From a virus, in IMG/VR virus record IMGVR_UViG_3300031707_000001, positions 1 to 64,000 of that record: a DNA stretch of 64,000 bases; one strand, 5' to 3'. Shown in pieces: positions 41,029 to 48,297 of the stretch. Numbering within the stretch: position 1 is the stretch's first letter; every line of letters starts with the position of its first letter. Below the pieces are notes generated by a model, which was given only the letters and a program-made list of their open reading frames with translations, was not told where the DNA came from and made no database searches. The position numbers were made by a program, and so were the translations under genes.

Positions 41029-41062
41029 CTTAATTCCTTAAGGAATTAGGGTATAACTAATG
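41029..41062 (+). promoter_or_regulatory. Putative phage promoter, copy 3, with operator palindrome
   Basis: CTTAATT (41029-41035), 15 bases, GTATAACTAATG (41051-41062). An 18-bp perfect palindrome (41031-41048, centre CTTAAG) fills the spacer and would suit a dimeric repressor. The tmRNA begins 16 bases downstream. Confidence 0.6.
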
Positions 41063-41077
41063 TAGAGAATTTCATAT

Positions 41078-41446
41078 GGGGCTGTCACGGTGTCGACTCA
41101 GGGATGAGCGAACCAGTAGCATGCCGTGCAATGCACAGTTGGGCACGTTAAAATCATCCTGTGTACAAGTAAGTGGTAACACACTGAAACTCGCTGCCTA
41201 GCAATAGGCAACTAGGAAACCGGGCGACTCCGATAGCCCGGGAGTACGACTATTCATCGGAAACCACAGGTGAGGCTGGACCCTGAGAATAATCCAGACC
41301 AGGTTGTCTGACCTGGTTGAAAAAACAGACTGGTGGACGTGCTAGGAAACTGGCGCCCCCTCGGTTGCTGGACCTAAACCAGATAAGCATGTAGTTGCTG
41401 TTAGCAAACTCTGAACACGGGAGTTCAACTCTCCCCAGCTCCACCA
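41078..41446 (+). ncRNA. ssrA: tmRNA
   Basis: 5' GGGGCTG pairs with CAGCTCC at the 3' end with G3-U70, A73 and CCA, the alanine identity; T arm GGGAG-TTCAACT-CTCCC. The 5' domain has the ssrA-like ACGGTGTCGACTCAGGGA and GCATGCCGTG. A tag frame ending CTCGCTGCC-TAG reads (A)VQVSGNTLKLAA, with the LAA end used by ClpXP. Length 369 nt is normal. It rescues stalled ribosomes; a phage copy could support translation late in infection. The exact resume codon is inferred. Confidence 0.9.
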
Positions 41447-41453
41447 TTTTTTG

Positions 41454-41760
41454 AGGACAGTATTCGGTGAATGGATACCGATATAACTTGGGGTATCAAT
41501 CCTGTGACAAGTATCATTGTGGTTCTAGGTGCGTGTTTGTAGGATTCATGCCAAGCTATCCTGCATCATGTGGACTTAACTGCATTAGAGAAAGGACACA
41601 GTTAGGAAAGCCAAGTTGAACAATGTTATACGCCTTCAGGTAGGCGCTGGATAGGGTTATAAATAAGCAGGCACCGAATCCAGAAGCCACTGCGCAACGG
41701 ATTTCCAATCCTCAGCGTTGTTGACACCCGAAAGTTCCAGGTTCGATTCCTGGCTGTCCT
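41454..41760 (+). ncRNA. tRNA-like RNA with large structured insert
   Basis: AGGACAG (41454-41460) and a D-arm-like TCGG..CCGA hairpin open the region; a T arm CCAGG-TTCGATT-CCTGG and CTGTCCT close it. About 230 bases between fold into ACTTG/CAAGT, GTAGGAT/ATCCTGC, TAACTG/CAGTTA, CGCCT/AGGCG, CTGGAT/ATCCAG and GGAT/ATCC helices. No group I core words and no encoded CCA were seen. Starts 7 bases after the tmRNA. Confidence 0.55.
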
Positions 41761-41797
41761 CATTTCTCTTTTCAATCAACAGTGTAACAGTGATTGT

Positions 41798-41876
41798 CGG
41801 CGGCGTAAGGAAGACGGTTGTCAGGCTCAAAGAGCACAACACCGGTGTTGTAAAGACTACCACCCTTACGCCGCCG
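41798..41876 (+). ncRNA. Hairpin RNA with 13-bp closing stem
   Basis: A 13-base strand at 41798-41810 (ending GTAAGG) pairs perfectly with 41864-41876 (starting CCTTAC). The inside contains the perfect ACAACACC/GGTGTTGT hairpin. TTCGTTTTC follows, so it may be a branched terminator of the tmRNA transcript. Confidence 0.55.
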
Positions 41877-41925
41877 TTCGTTTTCAACAATCAACAAAGG
41901 AGGCTAAAATCAACAAAAACGACAA

Positions 41926-41957
41926 GCAGCACTTAAACTCACTCGGTGTTGCTTTTT
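41926..41957 (+). terminator. Rho-independent terminator
   Basis: GCAGCAC (41926-41932) pairs with GTGTTGC (41946-41952), followed by TTTTT. Ends the tmRNA operon. Confidence 0.8.
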
Positions 41958-42030
41958 CGTAATACTTAAGTAGTGAGTATGCAGATCAAGTGCTCAATGA
42001 CGCTAATATACATGCGTCTAGGAGTTACGG

Positions 42031-43125
42031 ATGCAAACAGAATACGAAAAGACAATAGTATGCAAAACGGAAGACGGAAAGAAAACGCTGCGGGGCGGAG
42101 AAGCTATTCTTCGTCATTTGGGTGCTCTACCTGTATCGGAGTACACTCGGAAGGAACTGCTTGAGATGAAACCTGAGATTCCTCAGGGGATTCTCGATCA
42201 GCTCCAGATACGGCGTGACGAACCGGACTTCGTATTGTACTGGGTGTTCCCTCCAGATGTTGCTCGAAAGGTTGTTGATCATTATCATGGGAACAACCGG
42301 AAGATAAGTGCAGTAACGACTAAGGAAATCGAAAAAGCAATCCTCAAGGATTTGTTTTTCATCGATTCGTCGGACGCTCTGCGCTTCACAGTTGAAGGTC
42401 CGTTGGATGATGGACAGAATCGACTAACGGGTGCAGCAAATAGTGGTAAGACCGTAGTGCTGCCCTGCGTGTTTAACGTGCCAACATGGCACTTGGGCGC
42501 TCAGGTTGGCAAGCGAAGGGATACTGTCGAACAGTTCATATGCCGAATTCTTGCTCCACAGCTGAAGCAGGACCTGGGAGGCGATGGTCGTATCTACCAG
42601 TTCGTCAGTGCGTTGCGGGTGGCTTTCCATCCGTTTCGGCCTAGGCGTTCCGAAGTAATTGCCGATGCATATCGCTCGGTCGAGTTAGCACAGGCGTTGA
42701 TTCGGGAGTTTGCTCAGGCAATTTGCAATTTGCCTAGGGTAAAAGCAAGACGGTCACCGTTCGGAAAAGCGGTAATTACGTTTCCGTTCTTCCTTGCGTC
42801 ATACACGATGGATACGGAGTTGCTGCTTGGCAGCTCTCGAACTCTCGTGGACCTGAATAACTGCGCCGTGCCTTATCGGCCGATTGCAGCATTCAGAGGC
42901 TATGCGATGCCTTTGCTCAGTAGTCAGTCGGCAGAGGCGGAGGATATCAGCCTGAAGGTCATGATGAACCTTCTTTGGGCCTTGAATGCTGTACATGAGG
43001 GGAATACCAAATGGGTGCCCAACCTGAAGTTTTCTGGCACGATTGTTGAAGCTCGTGCCTGGGGCATTCCGTTCAAATGGCCCAAGAAGCTTCTAGACCT
43101 GGTGCCTGAATTACAGGTGTGTTAG
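42031..43125 (+). CDS. DGQHR/ParB-like phage protein
   Basis: 364 residues. DDGQNRLTGAANSGKTVVLPCVFNV near residue 123 followed by GKRRDTVEQFI resembles phage DGQHR proteins (DGQHRLxAxxxSGK...TGKxRTxxD), relatives of ParB/Srx nucleases and regulators. The GAANSGKT string resembles a P loop but belongs to this motif. Start follows TAGGAG. Probably a regulator; uncertain. Confidence 0.6.
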   Translation: MQTEYEKTIVCKTEDGKKTLRGGEAILRHLGALPVSEYTRKELLEMKPEIPQGILDQLQIRRDEPDFVLYWVFPPDVARKVVDHYHGNNRKISAVTTKEIEKAILKDLFFIDSSDALRFTVEGPLDDGQNRLTGAANSGKTVVLPCVFNVPTWHLGAQVGKRRDTVEQFICRILAPQLKQDLGGDGRIYQFVSALRVAFHPFRPRRSEVIADAYRSVELAQALIREFAQAICNLPRVKARRSPFGKAVITFPFFLASYTMDTELLLGSSRTLVDLNNCAVPYRPIAAFRGYAMPLLSSQSAEAEDISLKVMMNLLWALNAVHEGNTKWVPNLKFSGTIVEARAWGIPFKWPKKLLDLVPELQVC

Positions 43126-43134
43126 TAATCTGGG

Positions 43135-43170
43135 TGGGCCCACAGGAAATACCTGTGGGCCCATCTGCTT
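43135..43170 (+). terminator. Long hairpin terminator
   Basis: TGGGCCCACAGG (43135-43146) pairs perfectly with CCTGTGGGCCCA (43152-43163); a weak T tract TCTGCTTTG follows. No gene seen from here to 43360; TTGACA near 43317 may belong to a promoter for the ATPase gene. Confidence 0.7.
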
Positions 43171-43360
43171 TGTTCTGCTTGGGGGCGTTCTGTTTAGCTA
43201 TCGGTTAGGCATGAATTAGATGGTTGTGCCAAACTGCATAAGCAGACAGTTGTCGCTGACAGACATATGGGTTCACGCCCAGTTCTTGGTGGAGTATTCC
43301 AAACGGAAGCTTCAATTGACAGTGTAACAATGTATTAAGATCCAACGAAGGAGTTAAACA

Positions 43361-44809
43361 GTGTCTGAAGATCTTGAAAGAATGAGCCGGCCGCAACTGG
43401 TAAAAGTCATCAAAGATATGCAGACGGAGCTGGATCAGATATCCAGTGACGTCTCAGTAAAGCGGGGAACGTCAGATATCGTCCTTCCGAACAATATGAG
43501 CTACGATGAGGCCATCGAATGGCTCTATCGGAAGAAGGAAGAAGACGAGACTGTCGTGGACCTGCAGCACCAAATCCAATGTCACCCGCTGGACGGGGCA
43601 TATGCCTTATTGAAGGCTATTCAGAAACGCTTTGGCTGGGCCAACATGATTCCCACTCCGGGATTCTTTGGTCCGACGCCACCGAGTATGATCACAATGC
43701 GTGTGGGTCCTGAAGAGAGTGATACGGTTATGGTGCCCTGGGGGCACATGCAGATTCCCGGTTTTGCCGGCATCATCTACGTTGACTACCAGGCGGTTGA
43801 TTCAATACCGGCATTTGTTATCGGCGCCAGCACCAAGAAGAAGGATCAGGCCAAGTTCTATGAACTGGCCAAGCTGGCACAGCACTTCGTGGAGACGGAA
43901 TCCGTCTACCACCGCAAAGCCCTGAGCATGAAGCTCGACTGGGTCAGGGAAGGACGCAAGTTCGATCCCAGAGTCGATGGATTCAAGTTCATCAATTTGA
44001 GTGGGGTCAAAGAGGATCAGCTGATCTTCGATAAAACGACCACTGACATCCTGGAAGCCACACTGTTCTCGTTCATCGAGAACGTGGAGACATGCCGGAA
44101 GCTGCATATCCCGTTGAAGCGTGGTGTATTGCTGGAAGGACCCTATGGCGTTGGCAAGACGTTGACAGCGTACATTACGGCCAAGAAGGCAATTGACAAC
44201 GGATTCACGTTTATCCTCATTGAGGATTCCCGTGATCTGGACAAGATCATCACCATGGCTCGGCGCTATCAGCCGTGTGTTCTCTTCTGTGAGGACATCG
44301 ACCGCATAGTATCGGGACAGCGTGACATTACCGTTGACAGCCTGCTCAATACCATTGACGGGTTGCAGTCGAAGGGTGGTGAGATGATCCTGGTGCTTAC
44401 CAGCAACAACGTGGAGAACATCAATCAGGCCATGCTGCGGCCGGGCCGGCTCGACGCCGTGATTCGGCTGGAGTCTCCTGATGCAGAGGCCGTGGAACGT
44501 TTGATCCGGTATTATGCTGGGTCGTTGTTGTCGCCCACTTCCAACATCAGTTCGGCAGCAGCCAAGCTGCAGGGTAACATTCCGGCTACAATCCGGGAGG
44601 TTATCGAGCGTGCCAAGATGATAAGTATGACCAAGGGTCGTATGGGCGATGGGTCCATTACCGGTGACGACCTGGACATATCGGCCGAATCCATGAAGCG
44701 TCAACTGCAACTGTTGATTCCGAAGCCTCAGGTGCAGGACAGACTTCAGCTCTTTGGAGCGGTGGTTGGCGAGCACATCGCCGAAGCCATCACAAACTTC
44801 AAGGAATAA
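43361..44809 (+). CDS. AAA+ ATPase
   Basis: 482 residues from a GTG after AAGGAG. Walker A GPYGVGKT (about residues 260-267), Walker B VLFCEDID (about 306-313), sensor 1 LVLTSNN and arginine finger RPGRLD define a FtsH/Cdc48-type AAA module. The first 200 residues are a substrate or partner domain of unknown fold. It probably remodels or unfolds proteins. Near a vWA protein gene, a pairing seen in MoxR-type chaperone systems, though this ATPase looks different from MoxR. Confidence 0.88.
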   Translation: MSEDLERMSRPQLVKVIKDMQTELDQISSDVSVKRGTSDIVLPNNMSYDEAIEWLYRKKEEDETVVDLQHQIQCHPLDGAYALLKAIQKRFGWANMIPTPGFFGPTPPSMITMRVGPEESDTVMVPWGHMQIPGFAGIIYVDYQAVDSIPAFVIGASTKKKDQAKFYELAKLAQHFVETESVYHRKALSMKLDWVREGRKFDPRVDGFKFINLSGVKEDQLIFDKTTTDILEATLFSFIENVETCRKLHIPLKRGVLLEGPYGVGKTLTAYITAKKAIDNGFTFILIEDSRDLDKIITMARRYQPCVLFCEDIDRIVSGQRDITVDSLLNTIDGLQSKGGEMILVLTSNNVENINQAMLRPGRLDAVIRLESPDAEAVERLIRYYAGSLLSPTSNISSAAAKLQGNIPATIREVIERAKMISMTKGRMGDGSITGDDLDISAESMKRQLQLLIPKPQVQDRLQLFGAVVGEHIAEAITNFKE

Positions 44810-44830
44810 TTTACGGTATTCGTTGCCGTT

Positions 44831-44868
44831 ACCCCGTGGCAACTGAAATATAACGGGGTGGCTATTTT
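44831..44868 (+). terminator. Hairpin with T tract
   Basis: ACCCCGT (44831-44837) pairs with ACGGGGT (44853-44859), followed by GGCTATTTT. Ends the ATPase transcript. Confidence 0.6.
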
Positions 44869-44879
44869 AGGAGTAAGTC

Positions 44880-45263
44880 ATGGGCAAAGTTCAAAAGTAT
44901 TTCTACTATGCTCGTCTGATGAACTGTGGAACATCACACGATAGGTTTGGCTATTCCACACTGAAGGATGCTAGTGCCGTATGCTTGGCTGTGCGTATAT
45001 TGGAGCAGTTCAGTTCAGCTGTAGTAAAGAAGGCAAAAAAGGGAATGTTCATGTACGATTTGGCCTGCCTTATTTTACGCCATCTGAATATAGATTTGAA
45101 GAAGCTGCCGGAGGACATTCAGACAGCTGAACGCAGAACCCATTATTGGTGCCATTCCAGAAAACGAAATGAAATAGTATTGCATGCAGATACAAACCTG
45201 GTTTGGCTTGAACCTGAAAAACCGTCAACGAGGATTATGCCCAATGTCAAGAATACTCGATGA
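44880..45263 (+). CDS. Hypothetical protein
   Basis: 127 residues, TAGGAG upstream. Basic, helical middle. Overlaps the next start. Not recognised. Confidence 0.7.
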   Translation: MGKVQKYFYYARLMNCGTSHDRFGYSTLKDASAVCLAVRILEQFSSAVVKKAKKGMFMYDLACLILRHLNIDLKKLPEDIQTAERRTHYWCHSRKRNEIVLHADTNLVWLEPEKPSTRIMPNVKNTR

Positions 45264-45504
45264 TGCAGAACTTCGGAGAATTCACCTGGCCGAGCACAAT
45301 GGGTTGCCTCTCCACGAGTTGGCCAAAATGTATCGTGTGCATCAAACCAAATTGAGGCGGCAGTTGGATGCTTGGCGCCAGGCAAGAAATCTGTTGGGCG
45401 TAGTCAAAGTCACACAGGCACAATTGTGTGAAGCAGCCGATCGTGTAATAGAATCCGACCTATCCTCCCGGGATACAAATCGGAACTGGTTGTTTGCAAA
45501 ATGA
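45244..45504 (+). CDS. Small helix-turn-helix protein
   Basis: 86 residues. LPLHELAKMYRVHQTKLRRQLDA in the middle fits a helix-turn-helix of the sigma-4/resolvase type. A likely small DNA-binding regulator; start coupled to the previous gene. Confidence 0.6.
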   Translation: MSRILDDAELRRIHLAEHNGLPLHELAKMYRVHQTKLRRQLDAWRQARNLLGVVKVTQAQLCEAADRVIESDLSSRDTNRNWLFAK

Positions 45505-45695
45505 AAACCAAGACCAAAAAGAACACTCTAACAAAGATCCAGAAGACGCTTAAAAAATGGCGACGTAGGGGCTGTACTGGTTTGACTGCATACCCATATT
45601 ACGAAGACGCCCAATATGCCTGTAGAGGCACCAAGGGTGCTGTTTCCTATATGTGCCATCGTTGCTATAAGTGGCATATAGGGGTATGCGTATAA
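45501..45695 (+). CDS. Small basic zinc-like protein
   Basis: 64 residues. Very basic N-terminus (KTKTKKNTLTKIQKTLKKWRRR), then CRGTK...MCHRCYKWHIGVC with Cys/His ligands. Probably nucleic-acid binding. ATGA coupling. Confidence 0.65.
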   Translation: MKTKTKKNTLTKIQKTLKKWRRRGCTGLTAYPYYEDAQYACRGTKGAVSYMCHRCYKWHIGVCV

Positions 45696-45746
45696 TCATG
45701 CTTGCAATCTGACTGTTGTTATGTTTCAATATGGACATGATAACAG

Positions 45747-45827
45747 AGGCAGTTACAGCTAAGTCGTTAAGTAAGCGCTTCGGCGTAGCCGGATCAGTGT
45801 GGTCCGGAATGACCTAGCTGTCTGCCT
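45747..45827 (+). ncRNA. Three-way-junction RNA
   Basis: AGGCAG plus ACAGCTA (45747-45761, TT bulge) pair with TAGCTGT plus CTGCCT (45815-45827). Inside are GCGC-TTCG-GCGT and CCGGA/TCCGG hairpins. Lies after the small basic protein gene and before a terminator and tRNA-Phe. Confidence 0.6.
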
Positions 45828-45844
45828 AAACCATTTGATAGACA

Positions 45845-45876
45845 GGCAGCTCCCTGAAAAGGAAGCTGCTTTTTTG
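45845..45876 (+). terminator. Rho-independent terminator
   Basis: GCAGCT(C)CC pairs with GG(A)AGCTGC, followed by six T residues. Separates the upstream RNA from tRNA-Phe. Confidence 0.85.
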
Positions 45877-45879
45877 TTT

Positions 45880-45955
45880 GGCGACTTAGCTCAGTTGGTA
45901 GAGCAGCAGACTGAAAATCTGCGTGTCTCCAGTTCGATTCTGGAAGTCGCCACCA
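45880..45955 (+). tRNA. tRNA-Phe (GAA)
   Basis: Acceptor GGCGACT/AGTCGCC, D arm GCTC..GAGC, anticodon loop CTGAAAA in stem GCAGA/TCTGC, T arm with TTCGATT, encoded CCA. Confidence 0.94.
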
Positions 45956-45982
45956 GGATCTTTGACAATTGAATTAGGTGAA

Positions 45983-46056
45983 GCGTGGTTGGCCTAATGG
46001 TTGGGTCCCAGCCTTCCAAGCTGGCTACGTGAGTTCGATCCTCACACCACGCTCCA
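45983..46056 (+). tRNA. tRNA-Gly (TCC)
   Basis: Acceptor GCGTGGT/ACCACGC, anticodon arm CCAGC-CTTCCAA-GCTGG, T arm TGAG-TTCGATC-CTCA, T73, encoded CCA. Confidence 0.93.
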
Positions 46057-46062
46057 TTGTTC

Positions 46063-46140
46063 GGGGTGGTAGCCTAATGGACAGGGCAACAGTCCTCTAA
46101 ACTGTTTTGTGCGGGTTCGACGGAACGATCGTGAAATCCC
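46063..46140 (+). pseudogene. Interrupted tRNA-Arg (TCT)
   Basis: GGGGTGG, TA, D arm GCCT..GGGC, anticodon arm ACAGT-CCTCTAA-ACTGT (C33) and GCGGG-TTCGA are in order, but the T loop is broken after TTCGA by repeat R1 and no CCACCCC acceptor strand follows. Probably non-functional as a normal tRNA, unless the insert is removed. Confidence 0.6.
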
Positions 46141-46146
46141 TGTTTT
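46121..46146 (+). repeat. 26-nt direct repeat R1
   Basis: CGGAACGATCGTGAAATCCC and six more bases, matching R2 at 46236 in 24 of 26 positions. It begins within the T loop of the interrupted tRNA-Arg. Confidence 0.7.
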
Positions 46147-46204
46147 GCAGGATAGACAACGTACTGTAAGTGTCAACGGTTGCATACCCAGACGGCCGGC
46201 ATGT

Positions 46205-46235
46205 CTAGGTGGAGTGGTTCGATTCCACAGGTACA
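46205..46235 (+). pseudogene. tRNA T-arm fragment
   Basis: GTGG-TTCGATT-CCAC with a following AGGTACA looks like a tRNA T arm and acceptor strand, but no matching 5' half (TGTACCT) was found nearby. Directly followed by repeat R2. Confidence 0.4.
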
Positions 46236-46261
46236 CGGAACGTTCGTGAAATCCCTGCTTT
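46236..46261 (+). repeat. 26-nt direct repeat R2
   Basis: CGGAACGTTCGTGAAATCCC and six more bases; near-identical to R1. Like R1 it follows a tRNA T-arm sequence. Confidence 0.7.
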
Positions 46262-46271
46262 ATTCGTTTTT

Positions 46272-46403
46272 GACATGCGACGTGCGTATTGTTCGCACTA
46301 TGACTTGGTGAACGTGCTAGCCAACGTTCCCGTATGTGTACTGCCTACAGGCCAATAACCTGTTGAACCAGCAGAGCCAGCTCTGACAACCTGGCCGCAT
46401 GTC
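46272..46403 (+). ncRNA. 132-nt multi-branched RNA with closing stem
   Basis: GACATGCG (46272-46279) pairs perfectly with CGCATGTC (46396-46403). Four hairpins fill the inside in order: GTGCG/CGCAC, GAACG/CGTTC, ACAGG-CCAATAA-CCTGT and CAGAG/CTCTG. This is a five-way-junction layout. It ends 5 bases before tRNA-Lys. No family recognised. Confidence 0.6.
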
Positions 46404-46408
46404 TCTAT

Positions 46409-46484
46409 GGAGGTGTAGCTCAGTTGATAGAGCAGCCGGCTCTTAACCGGCGGGTCGTGGGTTTGAATCCCTCCACCTCTACCA
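46409..46484 (+). tRNA. tRNA-Lys (CTT)
   Basis: Acceptor GGAGGTG/CACCTCT, anticodon arm GCCGG-CTCTTAA-CCGGC, T loop TTTGAAT with one T-stem mismatch, encoded CCA. Confidence 0.9.
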
Positions 46485-46513
46485 TTTCGTTAACGTCAAC
46501 AAAAAGGAAAAGT

Positions 46514-46723
46514 ATGAGTCCGTTTAGCTATTATTTGATTACGTTGTTGAGTGAGGCAACACTCATTCGAGTGGCGTTGAAGACAGACGTAGACGTTGAG
46601 TTTTACATGGAACCGGAAGGTATAGCACAGCTTTTGGCTTTGCTTCCTCCACACGTACGAAGCATTGGTCCAATTGTAGACGTTGAAGAGATATTTGACG
46701 TCGTAGACGCAACAGTGAAGTAA
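46514..46723 (+). CDS. Small hypothetical protein
   Basis: 69 residues, AAAAGGAAAAG upstream. Hydrophobic start but no clear membrane segment; acidic end. Not recognised. Confidence 0.65.
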   Translation: MSPFSYYLITLLSEATLIRVALKTDVDVEFYMEPEGIAQLLALLPPHVRSIGPIVDVEEIFDVVDATVK

Positions 46724-46756
46724 ATACAGTGAAACAGTAGAAAGGATAGTGTTGGT

Positions 46757-47839
46757 ATGAAGAAAGAATCGAAAGATATTATGATCTCGTTCGACACGAC
46801 AGGGAGCATGTACCCCTGTCTGACCCAAGTGCGGCGCAACGTATCCGCCTTGGTAACCCGGTTGTTCAAGGACATTCCGGACCTGCGAATCGGTATTATT
46901 GCTCACGGTGACTACTGTGACAAGAATCTGACGTACATTACGAAGATGCTGGATCTGACCAACGACAAGGATAAGATCGTCCATTTCGTAAACAACGTGG
47001 AAGCTACAGGGGGTGGAGATTCCCCGGAGTGCTACGAGTTTGTGTTGAACCAGGTACGTACGCTGGCTTCCTGGTCAAGTGGCAAGTCGAAGATCCTGAT
47101 CATGATTGGTGACGATGTGGCGCATAGCCCAAGGGAAACGCAGAACTTCAAGAAGCTGGAATGGCAGAACGAGATCGGCCTGATCAAAGAAGCAGGTATC
47201 AAGGTCTATGCCGTGCAGGCGCTGGGACGCAGCCATGCAACCAGTTTCTGGCGTACAATGGCATTTAAGTCGAACGGCTACTACATCACGCTGAATCAGT
47301 TTGCGGACATTCAGCACATGATCACAGCGGCTGGCTACAAGCAGCGGGGTGACAGTTTCCTGCAGGACTATGAAAAGGAACTGATTACCAATGGTGTGAT
47401 GAACCGGGACCTGGATTCAGCGATCGGTACCATGTTGGGACGAGAAACAAGTTCCAGGTTCAAGGTCAGTCGTACTCGCTTGGGTGCTGTGGACAGTGGA
47501 CGTTTTCAGGTTATGGAAGTGGACGAAAGATGTCCCATCAAGGAATTTGTGGAAGCACAAGGTGTTACATTCAAGGTAGGACGTGGATTCTATGAGTTCA
47601 CGAAGTCATCGGTTATTCAGCACTATAAGGAAGTAATCCTGATGGATAACCGGACTGGTGACCTGTTCAGTGGAGACAAAGCCCGGGAGCTGGCTAACAT
47701 TCCGATCGGGGTAACAGCCAAGCTGGGCCCGACACTGGTACCTGGCTACACAGTATTTGTGCAGTCAACATCATATAACCGGGCGCTCATGCCAGGAACG
47801 AAGTTCCTGTACGAGATTCCGGATTGGGAACGAGTTTAG
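46757..47839 (+). CDS. von Willebrand factor A domain protein
   Basis: 360 residues. The MIDAS metal site is visible: D13-x-T15-x-S17 in SFDTTGSM, a TGGGDSPE loop near residue 85, and MIGDD near 117. vWA domains mediate metal-dependent protein contacts. The C-terminal half has no recognised domain. Sits between the AAA+ ATPase and the LemA-like gene, suggesting a shared assembly. Confidence 0.88.
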   Translation: MKKESKDIMISFDTTGSMYPCLTQVRRNVSALVTRLFKDIPDLRIGIIAHGDYCDKNLTYITKMLDLTNDKDKIVHFVNNVEATGGGDSPECYEFVLNQVRTLASWSSGKSKILIMIGDDVAHSPRETQNFKKLEWQNEIGLIKEAGIKVYAVQALGRSHATSFWRTMAFKSNGYYITLNQFADIQHMITAAGYKQRGDSFLQDYEKELITNGVMNRDLDSAIGTMLGRETSSRFKVSRTRLGAVDSGRFQVMEVDERCPIKEFVEAQGVTFKVGRGFYEFTKSSVIQHYKEVILMDNRTGDLFSGDKARELANIPIGVTAKLGPTLVPGYTVFVQSTSYNRALMPGTKFLYEIPDWERV

Positions 47840-47842
47840 ATT

Positions 47843-48148
47843 ATGACACTTGACGAGATGAAGGCTTTGTTTGAAAAATACAGTAGTGGTGAAAGCATCG
47901 AATACGTAGCATTCAAACGAGTTAAGAATCCGAAGTGTAAACGTCCTGATATTTGTGCGTTTATTCGTTTGGACGAACTCGTTTCGGGAAAAGCGTACAT
48001 GGTGTCAGCAGCCGAACACGACGAAATCTTTTTAGACGTAGACGTGGAAGAGTTGGCTGCCGTAGTTACAGAAGAGGACATTGTCATGCTGCTACGTTGT
48101 GGAGTACGCTATGACAGTAGCGTGGACTCGTTGGCTATGTTCGTATGA
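47843..48148 (+). CDS. Hypothetical protein
   Basis: 101 residues starting 3 bases after the vWA gene. Mixed alpha/beta, acidic. Not recognised; probably co-translated with the vWA protein. Confidence 0.7.
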   Translation: MTLDEMKALFEKYSSGESIEYVAFKRVKNPKCKRPDICAFIRLDELVSGKAYMVSAAEHDEIFLDVDVEELAAVVTEEDIVMLLRCGVRYDSSVDSLAMFV

Positions 48149-48297
48149 TTTGAATTTGTGGCCTGGGGACATCCCACGCAAAGTGACGTCCGAGTGTGGC
48201 CGGTTGAATAGCCGGCGTGAAGCCTACGGATACGTATGGGTTCATTGGCACTAACCTGGGCCTTATACAACAACCGAAGAAGAAAGAGGAAACGAAA
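48149..48297 (+). other. Structured leader before the LemA-like gene
   Basis: 149 bases with no convincing gene. Small helices such as GCCGG/CCGGC near 48200 and CAC/GTG pairs are possible. A purine-rich ribosome binding site (AAGAGGAAACG) ends it. Confidence 0.35.

Noticed and set aside
41454-41760. Group I intron in a tRNA
   Set aside because: Size fits, but I could not find the P7/P3 core words or a typical G-U splice site; left as a tRNA-like RNA with an unknown insert.
41718-42164. Two short reading frames
   Set aside because: They run through hairpins and a terminator after the tmRNA and lack ribosome binding sites.
42430-42455. Walker A motif in the 364-residue protein
   Set aside because: GAANSGKT matches the pattern, but the surrounding DGQNRL context fits DGQHR proteins better and no Walker B follows.
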